Counted from the first letter of the stretch, positions 17,776 through 26,626 are shown. The stretch: 64,000 nucleotides of DNA from Candidatus Pseudobacter hemicellulosilyticus (GCA_029202545.1 CP119311.1:5084001-5148000), one strand, 5' to 3'. A program made the numbers and translations. Notes: generated from the sequence alone by a model not told the origin.

Positions 17776-18315
17776 TTACCAGAAACGCCTCTTCGGAAAA
17801 CCGATGGCATCGGCCGTCCAGGGAGTTTTTCTGGCAAAGACCCACAGAAACTGATCAATCCCCTTGAGCAGGTAATGGATACCGACCTTTTGCCCGTTAC
17901 GGCTGGTAAGTGTCATCAGACCTATAAAAGAAATGAAACCGGCATCTTTAATATCAGCCCACCTGATGGCTGTAACTTTTCCAAAAAGGCTCCTGGTTTC
18001 TATGGTTGTCTCGTCATACAGCACAAAATGATTATGGTAAAAAAGAACACAGGCGAGACCCAGCAGCCACATCATTGTCCCAATCCCTATAAAGGCCAGC
18101 AGATCCTTCTCGCCGGACAATGGTGGCCCAATGAAAAAGGCGAGACCAAAAAGCATCCCGGCATAACCGAAAATGGCAAAAAACACAGGCATCCGCAACA
18201 GGATCCTGCCCCGTTTATCTGCCACCACAGCGCGGGCCCCGGCTTTACGCAGGCTAAAAAATACAACAAGTATTACAGCGTGAATGATAACACCAAGGAT
18301 AAGGCTTTCCAGCAT
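17776..18315 (-). CDS. Membrane protein with PH-like C-terminal domain
   Basis: The product has 179 residues from the ATG at 18315. An upstream ATG at 18369 exists but is less likely, because a TACCTTTG promoter element lies between the two starts. Three hydrophobic helices (MLESLILGVIIHAVILVVFF, VFFAIFGYAGMLFGLAFFI, LLAFIGIGTMMWLLGLACVLFY) are followed by YDETTIETRSLFGKVTAIRWADIKDAGF, a pattern typical of bacterial PH-like domains (short strands then a WxDI-type segment). It is likely an inner-membrane protein. Function and partners are unknown. It is a single gene. Confidence 0.65.
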   Translation of the reverse strand: MLESLILGVIIHAVILVVFFSLRKAGARAVVADKRGRILLRMPVFFAIFGYAGMLFGLAFFIGPPLSGEKDLLAFIGIGTMMWLLGLACVLFYHNHFVLYDETTIETRSLFGKVTAIRWADIKDAGFISFIGLMTLTSRNGQKVGIHYLLKGIDQFLWVFARKTPWTADAIGFPKRRFW

Positions 18316-18332
18316 TGTAGTCAGGTTTACCT

Positions 18333-18340
18333 GCCAAAGG
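18333..18340 (-). promoter_or_regulatory. -7 element (TACCTTTG) of the PH-like membrane gene
   Basis: On the minus strand TACCTTTG fits TAnnTTTG exactly and lies about 18 bases before the ATG at 18315. It lies inside the longer alternative reading frame, which argues for the shorter protein. The coordinate may be off by one or two bases. Confidence 0.5.
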
Positions 18341-18370
18341 TAAACAGATGGTCCAACAAAACTACCCAAA

Positions 18371-18398
18371 CAAAAACCCCAGGTCCGGGGACCTGGGG
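18371..18398 (-). terminator. Terminator of the siderophore receptor gene
   Basis: CCCCAGGTC and GACCTGGGG form a 9-bp stem with a 4-base loop. On the minus strand it is followed by TTTTTGTTT. It lies 44 bases after the receptor stop codon. Confidence 0.85.
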
Positions 18399-18442
18399 CT
18401 GGTATTTTTATTTCCGTTGCGGAAATTATACTAATACTGCTA

Positions 18443-20842
18443 TCAGAAATTGTAAGCTACACTCAGCCGCACATTCCGGGGCGGATCTGTTTGCCAGTAG
18501 TAGGAACTGTTCCAGCTATAATAGGAACCGCTGTAAATGTATTTATCAAATACGTTGAACACATTGAGGTTGATCTTAACCTTGTCATTTCCCCAGAACA
18601 GGCCGGCATCCACTTTGGCGTAGTCAGGGATTACCTGCTTAGGATCAGGAGGAGCATCCCAGAAAGTGATCCGGTCAATCAGCCAGGTAACGCCAGCGGA
18701 CACACCTAAACCTTTCAGGGCGCCGCTTGTCAGCTTGTAGCTGAGCCAGGCATTGGTAGTATGTTTGGCATAGGAGGGGAGCAGGTCGCCTACCTGGGGA
18801 AATCCTTCTTTACCAACTGTCCGGCTGTCAGTCTCTGTAACAACAGACTCCGTAAAGGCATAGTTGGCCACCAGGTTAAGGCCGTTGATGATGGTGCCAC
18901 GCAGGTCAAATTCCACACCCTGCGCTCTTTTCTGTCCCAGTTCAATACTCAGACCGGAAGTAGGATTATTGGGATCACCTACCAGCTCATTGTTCTTGAT
19001 GATCCGGTAAACGGCAAGCGTGGTGTTCCATTTGCCATTCAGCCAGTTCTTTTTAATACCCACTTCCATATTATTGCCGGTCACGGGCCTTGTTTTTCCT
19101 CCGTTTGCCAGTGTACCTCCCTGCGGAATGAAAGCCTGGTCGTACAGGCCATACACGGCAGTATTTTTATCGAGCGACACACTTAATCCAGCCCTGGGCG
19201 TAATGCGCTCTGCTTTCTCTTCACCATAGTAGGCCTGCCGCAGTTTGGTGTACCTGCCGGCCAGTGTCAGCCTGACCATATTGTCAAAGAATCCCAGTTC
19301 ATCCTGCACATAGAAGCTGGTATAACGGGACTCCTGCGTACTGCCGGCAGCAGCTGCACGCTCCTTGATGGAGAGGCTGCGGTCAAATACAGGGTAACCG
19401 TTGTTGGGAGTGCCCATATCGGGATTATAGATATCAAATTCTCCGCCGGCAGTGTCGAGGTCGTGCGATTGACCCCAGTCGGCATAATATTCTTTATTGC
19501 TCATGTCCAGACCGGCCAGGACCCTGTGACGGACAGCGCCGGTCTTGAAATCACCATTGACAAAAGCCTGGCCCATGGTCATAGTGCTGGTAACATCCCA
19601 GATACCGATATTGCGGATCATTTTGCCATCAGGATATACTGCCGAAGGCCACATGGAAGTACCAACCTGGTCATAGTTGAAATGGGAGATCTGTCCGGTC
19701 AGTTTCCAGCCTGGGCTGATCTCATGCTGCAGGTTCAGGAAAACACTATGGTCATTGATCTGGGTGCCGGGAGTGCCTGATGGCAGGGTAGTAAAATCTA
19801 CCGGCCTGGTGGCATATCCTTTGGCATCAAAAATATAGAAGGAGCCAACATTGCTCATATTGGCGCGCTGGTAAGTGTATTCCAGGGTCAGCTTGGTCTT
19901 GTCATCCACCTGGTAGGAGATGACCGGCGCAATAGTGTAACGGTCGTTGTATTCATTGGCCCTGTGCGATTTCTTATTCTGGGCAGCCAGGTTCAGGCGA
20001 TACAACAGCCTGCCGTCCTTGCTCAGCTTGCCATCCAGGTCCAGGGCAGTCCTGTACAGGTCAAAGCTGCCTACAGTCATGGAAAACTCGCCCTTGGTCT
20101 GGCCGGTAGGTTTTTTGGTCACCACATTGTACAGGCCGCTGGGATCGCCGCTGGACAGCATGAAACCGGCAGGGCCTTTTACAAACTCAATATGGTCCAC
20201 CATGCTCATATCTTCAGTAAGGGGTCCCCAATAGGAGTTGACCACATTGACGCCATTCCTGAAAGCCTGCAGCTGTGAGCCGCGGGTAACGATATTGGTA
20301 TAGAGATCACCCCAGTGTTCCAGCCTTACCACGCCGCTTACATTGCGGATGAGCCCGTCGCTCATGCTGATCACCTGCTGGTCCGACAGGTTAGCGCCGG
20401 TAACCACCTGGATATTCTGGGCTACTTCCAGCACCGGCGTAGCCAGGCGCAGGGAAGAAGAGGTCTGGTTAATAATGTACTTATTCCTGGCGCTTTTGAT
20501 CACAACGGTCTCCAACTCGTTCTTGGAAATAGCCAGTTGCAGGGTAACAGTGGTCATCTGGTTATCTGCCACGCTCACCTGTTGGGTGGTGGTCTCATAA
20601 CCTACCAGCGAAACTTCCAGGGTATGGTTTCCGGCAGGAATATTACGCAGGATAAAACGCCCTTTATCATCAGTAATGGCAATCCGGGACGTTCCTTTGA
20701 TCATAACGGTAACAGCAGCGGCAGCAAGTCCTTCAGCAGTAGTGACAGTTCCGGTTATTCCGCCCCGCTCATCCACAGCAGCCGCCAGATTCAGGGCCGC
20801 CAGCAAAGAACAGAGAAGGGTCAGCAGGTATCTTTTCATCAT
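18443..20842 (-). CDS. TonB-dependent siderophore receptor
   Basis: The product has 799 residues. The signal peptide is MMKRYLLTLLCSLLAALNLAAA. A carboxypeptidase-regulatory-like domain follows at about 27-105 (GGITGTVTTAEG to TTVTLQLAISKNELETVVIKS). The plug is at about 115-235 with MSDGLIRNVSGV, MVDHIEFVKGPAGFMLSSGDPSGLYNVVTKKP, closely matching the FpvA/FhuE-type siderophore receptor plug. The barrel ends RNVRLSVAYNF with a C-terminal Phe. It should import a ferric siderophore across the outer membrane. It is divergent from a PepSY-type reductase operon starting 199 bases away, which fits iron release after uptake. The siderophore is unknown and no synthesis genes are nearby, so a scavenged xenosiderophore is possible. 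Confidence 0.92.
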   Translation of the reverse strand: MMKRYLLTLLCSLLAALNLAAAVDERGGITGTVTTAEGLAAAAVTVMIKGTSRIAITDDKGRFILRNIPAGNHTLEVSLVGYETTTQQVSVADNQMTTVTLQLAISKNELETVVIKSARNKYIINQTSSSLRLATPVLEVAQNIQVVTGANLSDQQVISMSDGLIRNVSGVVRLEHWGDLYTNIVTRGSQLQAFRNGVNVVNSYWGPLTEDMSMVDHIEFVKGPAGFMLSSGDPSGLYNVVTKKPTGQTKGEFSMTVGSFDLYRTALDLDGKLSKDGRLLYRLNLAAQNKKSHRANEYNDRYTIAPVISYQVDDKTKLTLEYTYQRANMSNVGSFYIFDAKGYATRPVDFTTLPSGTPGTQINDHSVFLNLQHEISPGWKLTGQISHFNYDQVGTSMWPSAVYPDGKMIRNIGIWDVTSTMTMGQAFVNGDFKTGAVRHRVLAGLDMSNKEYYADWGQSHDLDTAGGEFDIYNPDMGTPNNGYPVFDRSLSIKERAAAAGSTQESRYTSFYVQDELGFFDNMVRLTLAGRYTKLRQAYYGEEKAERITPRAGLSVSLDKNTAVYGLYDQAFIPQGGTLANGGKTRPVTGNNMEVGIKKNWLNGKWNTTLAVYRIIKNNELVGDPNNPTSGLSIELGQKRAQGVEFDLRGTIINGLNLVANYAFTESVVTETDSRTVGKEGFPQVGDLLPSYAKHTTNAWLSYKLTSGALKGLGVSAGVTWLIDRITFWDAPPDPKQVIPDYAKVDAGLFWGNDKVKINLNVFNVFDKYIYSGSYYSWNSSYYWQTDPPRNVRLSVAYNF

Positions 20843-20862
20843 AAAACGAGTAAATTTGGCCG

Positions 20863-20870
20863 CAAAAGTA
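20863..20870 (-). promoter_or_regulatory. -7 element (TACTTTTG) of the siderophore receptor gene
   Basis: On the minus strand this reads TACTTTTG, an exact match to TAnnTTTG, 20 bases upstream of the ATG. No TTG is visible at -33. No Fur box was recognised in the divergent spacer. Confidence 0.55.
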
Positions 20871-21041
20871 CCGGCCGTTGTTCATAACCGTATTACGTGA
20901 TCGGGAATAATATCAGCCAATAAACCACCTTGTTTTTCGCTATCGGGAAAAAAAATACCGTAAATGGGAATCTGACAATTTCATGACATGCATCAAAGCG
21001 GCAGTAACTTGTTTTGCGCTCCATAAAAACCTATAACCCAG

Positions 21042-21377
21042 ATGATATATACCCTTTCTTTTATAAGCTCCTTTTCTGGGTTTTTCATGCTGTACAATAC
21101 TTCCCGTAAGGCCAGGCTGTCCAGTACCGGAACTTTTGAGAAATGGCTGCAGGCCAATCCGGCCATGGCCAGACTGGCGGGTGGTCTGCTGATACTGGCC
21201 GCATTTTTACTGCTGCCGGCTAAAATGGGGATAGGCGTGGGTTTCCTGACAGCTTTCCTGCTGCTCATGACCGCAGCATCCTTAGTGATCATCATTGCCC
21301 CCATGCAGTATATCCGGCTTCGCCATATTGTACTGCTGGTTGCCGGAACATTTTTGTTAGAATATTTATTTCTGTAA
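21042..21377 (+). CDS. Small membrane protein of the siderophore locus (DUF3325-like)
   Basis: The 111-residue product has three to four hydrophobic helices separated by short basic loops (YNTSRKARLSSTG, QYIRLRHIV). Small inner-membrane proteins of about this size lie beside PepSY reductases and siderophore receptors in proteobacteria (DUF3649 and DUF3325, and the FpvH/J/K proteins of pyoverdine uptake). This gene is in the same position and has similar topology. It starts 199 bases from the divergent receptor gene and ends 3 bases before the next gene. Its role in siderophore iron release is inferred from context only. Confidence 0.65.
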   Translation: MIYTLSFISSFSGFFMLYNTSRKARLSSTGTFEKWLQANPAMARLAGGLLILAAFLLLPAKMGIGVGFLTAFLLLMTAASLVIIIAPMQYIRLRHIVLLVAGTFLLEYLFL

Positions 21378-21380
21378 CCT

Positions 21381-21674
21381 ATGCCCGCCAATAAGAAATA
21401 TCTTACCACATCCCCTTTACAACGTACCCTGAAGATCACCGCAGGCATTGCAGGCGGCTTCCTGGTGTCCATAGCCCTTCACCAGTTCCTGATGCTCTTC
21501 CTGCCTAAAAAAGAGGTGATTGTCACCATGCCTTTTACTGCTTACCTCGTATGGGCTGTCCTGATGGTGGTTGCCTTCCTGGCCACCAATGGCTGGAAAA
21601 TATGGGGCTGGTACCTGTTGTCCAGTGTGCTGCTGTTTTCACCTTATATCTACCAGATCTACTTTAAGCATTAA
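21381..21674 (+). CDS. Small membrane protein of the siderophore locus (DUF3649-like)
   Basis: The 97-residue product has three hydrophobic helices (ITAGIAGGFLVSIALHQFLM, AYLVWAVLMVVAFLAT, GWYLLSSVLLFSPYIYQIYF). It resembles DUF3649-type proteins in layout: a basic N-terminus, then a first helix ending in a loop of charged residues, then two close helices. It sits between the preceding small membrane gene (3-base gap) and the PepSY gene (11-base gap), so the three are an operon. It probably assists the PepSY protein in the inner membrane. Similarity is by topology and position, not by a clear motif. Confidence 0.65.
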   Translation: MPANKKYLTTSPLQRTLKITAGIAGGFLVSIALHQFLMLFLPKKEVIVTMPFTAYLVWAVLMVVAFLATNGWKIWGWYLLSSVLLFSPYIYQIYFKH

Positions 21675-21685
21675 CTCTTTTGCGG

Positions 21686-23248
21686 ATGAACCTCAGGCGT
21701 TACAATATCTATTTCCATACCCATACTATCAGTGGCATCATTATTTCCGCCATCCTTTTTGTGATCTTCTTTGCCGGCTCCTTTGCGTTCTTTAAGAACG
21801 AGATCTCCGCCTGGCAGAAGAACACCCCCAATGCCAGTAACCGGTCGCTGGACTATAACAGCATCATGGATTCCATAGCCGGCGACTACAACCTCTATGG
21901 CCGGGATATCTCCCTCCGCATGAACCCGCATTCCCGGAAGATAGGCGTGTCGGTATCCGCCTCAAAGGATACAGCCGGCAACAAAGGAAAGGGCGGCTAT
22001 TTTTATGTGGATCCCCAGACCTTTGCCACGGCCGACTATGCAGCCTCCTACGATCTCGGCGAATTCCTGTACCGGCTGCATTTCCTGGCCCAGGTCAACA
22101 GCATTGCCAGGTTCGGATTTCCCCTCGGTTACTATATTGCCGGAGGAGTAGCTTTTATTTTCCTGTTTGCACTGATCACAGGACTGTTGGTACACTGGCA
22201 GAAAATAGTATCCAATTTCTACATCTTCAGACCCTGGGAAAAATTAAAGACCCTATGGACTGACCTGCATACCGCCCTGGGTGTGATCACCTTTCCTTTC
22301 CTCCTGATATTTGCTATAACCGGCGCCTATTTCCTGATCAGTTTTCCCCTGTTCACCAAACCCACGGTAGCCCTGCAGTATGATGGCAAACAGGATTCAC
22401 TCTATGCAGAACTGGGCTATAGCTCCCATACGCTGGCCTTCAGCAACCAACCAGTGGCCAAACCGGATATCGATCATTTTATATCCCTTGCCTACCAGCA
22501 ATGGGACCAGGCCTATATCAACCAGGTAGAGGTATTGAACTATGGAGACAGCAGCATGCAACTGCATATTGGCAGCACCATGCCCACGGGAAAAAAATTC
22601 ACCAGCAAGGGCAAACTGGTATATGAAGTAGCCAGCGGCGCCGTGCTGGAACAGCAGGACCCTATGCAATCCTCCACCTATGCAGAAGTAATGCAGAATG
22701 TTGTGTATGCCCTTCATTTTGGACAATATGGAGGATATGCTACCAAAATCTGTTATTTTCTTCTCGGCATCAGCAGTTGCATCGTGATCATTTCAGGCAT
22801 ACTGATCTGGCTGGTAGCCCGGAAAAAGAACAATATCCCGGAATATAAGCGCAGGTTCAACAGCTGGCTGACCAGGATCTACCTGGCCATTTCCCTGGGC
22901 ATGTATCCCATTACTGCTGCCAGCTTTATTGCAGTAAAGCTGCAGCCCAACGGCGGCATGCACTATATCTATTCCTTCTATTTCTGGGGCTGGCTGGCAG
23001 TCAGCGCCGCCCTGGTACTCCATAAAGATATTTATAAGATCTGCAGGGATGCCCTGCTGGCAGGCTCCCTGATCGGCATCTGCATACCGGTGCTGAACGG
23101 CCTGGTTACCGGCAACTGGATATGGACAAGCTATACACGTCATTACTACGATATTCTCCTGATAGATACCTTCTGGGTACTTGTGCCCGCATGCAGCTTT
23201 CTCTGCTGGTGGCTGATGAAGAAGAAACAGGCTACAATAGCGGGCTGA
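21686..23248 (+). CDS. PepSY-associated TM protein (putative siderophore-iron reductase)
   Basis: The product has 520 residues from the ATG at 21686, preferred to a TTG six bases upstream. The first helix carries the HTHTISGI motif typical of PepSY_TM proteins. Further helices lie near residues 155-185, 205-235, 355-385 and 405-500, and the large periplasmic loops contain PepSY-like segments. His residues at helix ends (LHTALGV, ALHFGQYGG) could ligate heme. In Pseudomonas the homologous FpvG reduces ferric siderophore in the periplasm. The divergent siderophore receptor supports the same role here. The length and helix layout fit the family. Confidence 0.88.
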   Translation: MNLRRYNIYFHTHTISGIIISAILFVIFFAGSFAFFKNEISAWQKNTPNASNRSLDYNSIMDSIAGDYNLYGRDISLRMNPHSRKIGVSVSASKDTAGNKGKGGYFYVDPQTFATADYAASYDLGEFLYRLHFLAQVNSIARFGFPLGYYIAGGVAFIFLFALITGLLVHWQKIVSNFYIFRPWEKLKTLWTDLHTALGVITFPFLLIFAITGAYFLISFPLFTKPTVALQYDGKQDSLYAELGYSSHTLAFSNQPVAKPDIDHFISLAYQQWDQAYINQVEVLNYGDSSMQLHIGSTMPTGKKFTSKGKLVYEVASGAVLEQQDPMQSSTYAEVMQNVVYALHFGQYGGYATKICYFLLGISSCIVIISGILIWLVARKKNNIPEYKRRFNSWLTRIYLAISLGMYPITAASFIAVKLQPNGGMHYIYSFYFWGWLAVSAALVLHKDIYKICRDALLAGSLIGICIPVLNGLVTGNWIWTSYTRHYYDILLIDTFWVLVPACSFLCWWLMKKKQATIAG

Positions 23249-23403
23249 AACAAGGGCTGAATAACCTTCGTTTTGACAATATATGTTACAATATTGGTCA
23301 TTTTTGATTTAATCAATAAACTTCTTGGGTAGAGGCCTGTAAACATAAAATCATGGTTTTAGGGGAGCGCTGTCCGTAACAGATAGCTGTATTTTTCAGG
23401 ATC

Positions 23404-24648
23404 ATGAAAGCAATAATACCTCTCTACGGCCTCATCCTGCTTTTTTCTCCGGCGATCCGGGCACAGGAAACCAATGCCAGTGGCAATTACGCCCGTGAAA
23501 GCATTCAAAACTCCCAGATCGGATGGATGAAAATGCTGCAGTTCAATGAACCGGCAAAGCCTTATGCGCAAAATGGCTGGAACTATACAGTGAAGCAAAT
23601 GGAGGCCATGCGGCAGATAGCCACCTGGCTACAGCAGACCTTTACACCAAGGGGACTGCTCGGTGAAGTAAGAATGTCCCTGCTGGCGCCTCCTCCCTCA
23701 GAGCCTGCCACCAGCAAATATTACACCTTTAATGAGGCAGAGAAAAACAACCGCAATGCACTTCCCAACACCTATGGCGCCTTTGCTAAATGCTATTTTT
23801 TACTAAAGAAGACCGACACGAAAAAATTCTGGCCCCAGGGCGACTATTCCTTTTCCTGGTATATCATGATCAACAACCTTGAACTGATCACCAAACAAAT
23901 GGTAGCCTTGTCGTCCCCTGATGAGTTTTACTTCACCATGCCCGGATACAGCTCTGGCATAAAAGGCGAGTTTGACAAAGAGTGGCTGGAAAAGGATGCC
24001 CGCTACCGGAACTTTTCCGATGCTCCCAATCTTAAACCTTACCAGCATTACCTGCTGCCGCCCAAAATAGCAGATTACGGGAATCAGCCTTATTATGTGG
24101 TGATCCTGACTAAGGACCAGCAACCGTTGCCCTTTAAACAGATCACCGTGGGAGAACTGATCAGCAGGCTGGAAAAACAACTGCCGGTCATGTACAGTAT
24201 AGCCATCAATAACGGCACCAGGGTAGAGAACTTACTGGACCGCGCTAAAAAAGGGCTGCAAACGCTCAAAGAAAAATTCAGCAATAACCTGAACGATCAG
24301 GTATACATTGATAATCCCGCTACACAGATTGATATTTTACGCCTTGCAGAAATTGAACCGGGCAAGAATATCTACTGGCTGAAGACCCAGGCTATTACCA
24401 AAGAAAACAGCGGCTATAGTTCAACCGCCTTCCCCTTGCTGACCATCCGGAAAGGCGTGAAAGAAGCCTGTGCTACCGGCCAGCCACAATGGATCGTTTG
24501 CAGACTGGAAAAAGGAACCGAACCGAACAATGCCGGAGAAATTGACCTGATGGATAACTTTGTCAGTCGCTTCAATTATCAGTACCTCTATAACTACTTC
24601 CTGGGGAAAGAAAAGCCAGCCCAGCCTTACACAGCACTGGACAAATAA
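23404..24648 (+). CDS. Unknown secreted protein (414 aa)
   Basis: A signal peptide (MKAIIPLYGLILLFSPAIRAQE) is followed by about 390 residues with no membrane segment. The mature part is mixed alpha/beta with many aromatic residues (NGWNYTVKQMEAMRQIATWLQQTF, YSFSWYIMINNLELITKQM). I do not recognise the family and see no catalytic motif. It is not clearly in an operon: 155 bases lie before it and the next genes belong to the effector module. It is probably periplasmic or exported. Function is unknown. Confidence 0.7.
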   Translation: MKAIIPLYGLILLFSPAIRAQETNASGNYARESIQNSQIGWMKMLQFNEPAKPYAQNGWNYTVKQMEAMRQIATWLQQTFTPRGLLGEVRMSLLAPPPSEPATSKYYTFNEAEKNNRNALPNTYGAFAKCYFLLKKTDTKKFWPQGDYSFSWYIMINNLELITKQMVALSSPDEFYFTMPGYSSGIKGEFDKEWLEKDARYRNFSDAPNLKPYQHYLLPPKIADYGNQPYYVVILTKDQQPLPFKQITVGELISRLEKQLPVMYSIAINNGTRVENLLDRAKKGLQTLKEKFSNNLNDQVYIDNPATQIDILRLAEIEPGKNIYWLKTQAITKENSGYSSTAFPLLTIRKGVKEACATGQPQWIVCRLEKGTEPNNAGEIDLMDNFVSRFNYQYLYNYFLGKEKPAQPYTALDK

Positions 24649-25037
24649 TAACCAAAGATCCGAATCTGCAGCCTGGCAACGACCTGATCCAGGCAGATCC
24701 GAAACAGTACATCCAGCAGCCAGCTACGGGATAACCGGAAGCACCAAACCCGGAATGTACATAGACCGATTTAATCGGTAACGATATTCCAAAAAGGTGA
24801 AAAAACGGTAATTACAGGGATGAAGACCTGCTATTTTAGCAACCTAAGGTTTTATACAGGCTATTCTCCCAAATTTTCAATCCAACTGTTTATGAGATCA
24901 TTCTTATTATTCATCATTTGTGTGCATTCAATCTTATTGTCAAAAGGACAGGTTTCAAGTTTCAAGATCAGCAACAGGGTTTCATCAATAACAGCAGGCG
25001 AAAGTAACATTACAGCTATTTAACGAAGGAATACAGT
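24649..25037. other. Intergenic region with a short signal-peptide frame
   Basis: Most of this 389-base stretch has no coding character. The exception is a 43-codon frame at 24892-25023 listed separately. No promoter match was found. Confidence 0.4.
24892..25023 (+). CDS. Short signal-peptide-bearing frame (43 aa), possible gene remnant
   Basis: ATG at 24892 opens a frame coding a good signal peptide (MRSFLLFIICVHSILLSKGQ) and about 23 further residues, then a stop 14 bases before the effector-like gene. It could be a genuine short secreted peptide, or the leftover N-terminus of a secreted protein lost when the effector module was inserted. The hydrophobic core and cleavage-like SKGQ are visible, and nothing else supports function. 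Confidence 0.4.
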   Translation: MRSFLLFIICVHSILLSKGQVSSFKISNRVSSITAGESNITAI

Positions 25038-26231
25038 ATGAAACCTTTTTTAAAAAGTGGCGCTACCATTCTGCTCACGCCATCCGGCCCCTGGCAGTGG
25101 GTGGGGTGGGACGGCCGGCTCACTATTTCATCGGCTATGCACGCCCTGCATTTGTCTGATGCTGCCATCATCACAGAAGCCGATGTGCCCGCATTTACCC
25201 TGCTGGCGCCAAGACAGTATACCGCCACGGCATTTGCTGATACGCCTGGGACCGTCAGCAATGCCATTTTTATGGATGATAAGCCCACTTTATCCGATAA
25301 AATAAAAGTAAACGGCGCTTATCCCTTATTGCTTACTACTACTGGTACCTTTACCTGTCTGTGCGCTTTTCCTTCCACGCGCCTGATACCCGGCGGGGCC
25401 ATTCCAGACCCACTACTGGCTAAATCCGGCACCTGGAAGGTTATAGACCCCCATCAACAGGTCCTTTTCAGGAAATCAGCAGTACCCGGGCGGCAGGAAC
25501 CATGCGTGGAGGCCCAGGTGGCCCAGATGAGCCATAAAGAAAAAATCATGGCCGCTATTAATAAATCTGAGATAAGTGATGCACTTTTGGCGGAAATTGA
25601 TGTGGAGGCGCTGGCCACCTCTATTGTAGTAGTGGGGGTTGTCCTGGTGACGCTGGCCGCTACTGGCTTTGGTGCGCTGGTAGAATTAGTAGCTGCAGCC
25701 TTGCTGCTGACCGGTGCAGCGTTAAGTGGGTATGAAATAGGGTCGGGGCTTGCACACCTGGCTGATTTTTACGGGCAGACTAAAAATGCAACTACCTGTG
25801 CAGCTATAGAAGAGGCAGCCGGATCATTCAGCACAGCTGTCGCCAAAATTGGAATAGGTGGGGTAGGAGCTGCGTTAAGCATTGCCGGCGCCAAACAATT
25901 GCCTGTAAAAAATATCCTGGCGCGTGAAGCAAAATCCCCGGTTAAAGGCAGAAAAGCCATAAAAGGATGGTTGAAGAACGTAGGCAACCTGGAGCGGGAA
26001 CAGTTAATTAAGGATCTGAAAAGTGCAGACTTTAAAGTCATTCATGAAAAAGGAGGCAGGACGGTACTTCAAAGGGAAGGGAAAAAGCTCAAGATCAGGT
26101 TGGATCCACCAGATAATGCTACTCCGAATAATCATATGCATATAACCCGTGGAGGCGACAGAGAAACCTATAATATAGACCTGAAGAAGGTCAATTACAA
26201 AACAAAAGAAGCCCATATTACAATCAAATAA
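25038..26231 (+). CDS. Putative polymorphic effector/toxin of type VI-like class
   Basis: The product has 397 residues and no signal peptide. Residues 1-155 are beta-rich and may be a delivery domain (spike-tip or PAAR-like fold is a guess). Residues 190-280 contain two hydrophobic stretches followed by a segment (SGLAHLADFYGQ, then AIEEAAGSFSTAVAKIGIGG) that I recall as common in the middle of T6SS-type polymorphic effectors (DUF6861-like). The last 75 residues (about 323-397) are a compact domain with RLDPPDNATPNNHMHI and VNYKTKEAHITIK, resembling small nuclease toxins of the BECR type. The probable immunity gene follows 6 bases later. The operon of a VgrG/TssK-like apparatus lies next door. 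The toxic activity is inferred, not proven. Confidence 0.6.
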   Translation: MKPFLKSGATILLTPSGPWQWVGWDGRLTISSAMHALHLSDAAIITEADVPAFTLLAPRQYTATAFADTPGTVSNAIFMDDKPTLSDKIKVNGAYPLLLTTTGTFTCLCAFPSTRLIPGGAIPDPLLAKSGTWKVIDPHQQVLFRKSAVPGRQEPCVEAQVAQMSHKEKIMAAINKSEISDALLAEIDVEALATSIVVVGVVLVTLAATGFGALVELVAAALLLTGAALSGYEIGSGLAHLADFYGQTKNATTCAAIEEAAGSFSTAVAKIGIGGVGAALSIAGAKQLPVKNILAREAKSPVKGRKAIKGWLKNVGNLEREQLIKDLKSADFKVIHEKGGRTVLQREGKKLKIRLDPPDNATPNNHMHITRGGDRETYNIDLKKVNYKTKEAHITIK

Positions 26232-26237
26232 ACATCC

Positions 26238-26588
26238 ATGCCTAATAATTTTGATTATACTTTTGACGATGAGGTAGTAAGTAAGTTTTCCTATGATTCA
26301 CTTAATAACAGGATTGAAGTCTATTTTTCCCGATACTTCGATAAAAAAATGAACAAATTCATTGAAACACCCTGTTGCTGGATCATAGAAAAATGGGAAA
26401 AAGCTTATGGAAAACTTAGTTCGGAAGAAAAATTTGATGACCTGGAAGAACAACTCGGTATTTTTTCATTGCTTTTATCAGTAGAACTGAGGGAGAATAT
26501 TTTGTCCATCACGGCCAGCACGCTGGATAACCGATACATTGACCTGGTGTTCGAAAATCCTGTCATCAGCTTCCTGAAAGAGGCATAG
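26238..26588 (+). CDS. Putative immunity protein
   Basis: The 116-residue acidic protein starts 6 bases after the effector-like gene. It has no signal peptide or membrane segment, and is mixed alpha/beta (NNRIEVYFSRYF, SSEEKFDDLEEQLGIFSLLLSVELREN). The base composition is clearly more AT-rich than that of its neighbours, as often seen in toxin C-terminal/immunity cassettes gained by transfer. No family name is recognised. Position directly after a polymorphic toxin is the main argument. It would bind and neutralise the C-terminal domain in the cytoplasm. Confidence 0.6.
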   Translation: MPNNFDYTFDDEVVSKFSYDSLNNRIEVYFSRYFDKKMNKFIETPCCWIIEKWEKAYGKLSSEEKFDDLEEQLGIFSLLLSVELRENILSITASTLDNRYIDLVFENPVISFLKEA

Positions 26589-26626
26589 TTCCTCCGGGGT
26601 TTATCTGATCCCTGAAATGGAATGGG

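Noticed and set aside
17749..18558. Long plus-strand frame of 269 codons over the PH-like gene
   Set aside because: It is antisense to the PH-like membrane gene, its terminator and the receptor end, and has Lys/Pro/Asn-rich composition with no motif. The minus-strand protein has clear membrane helices and a promoter.
24560..24781. 73-codon plus-strand frame after the 414-aa gene
   Set aside because: It overlaps the end of the 414-aa gene in another frame and has no features.
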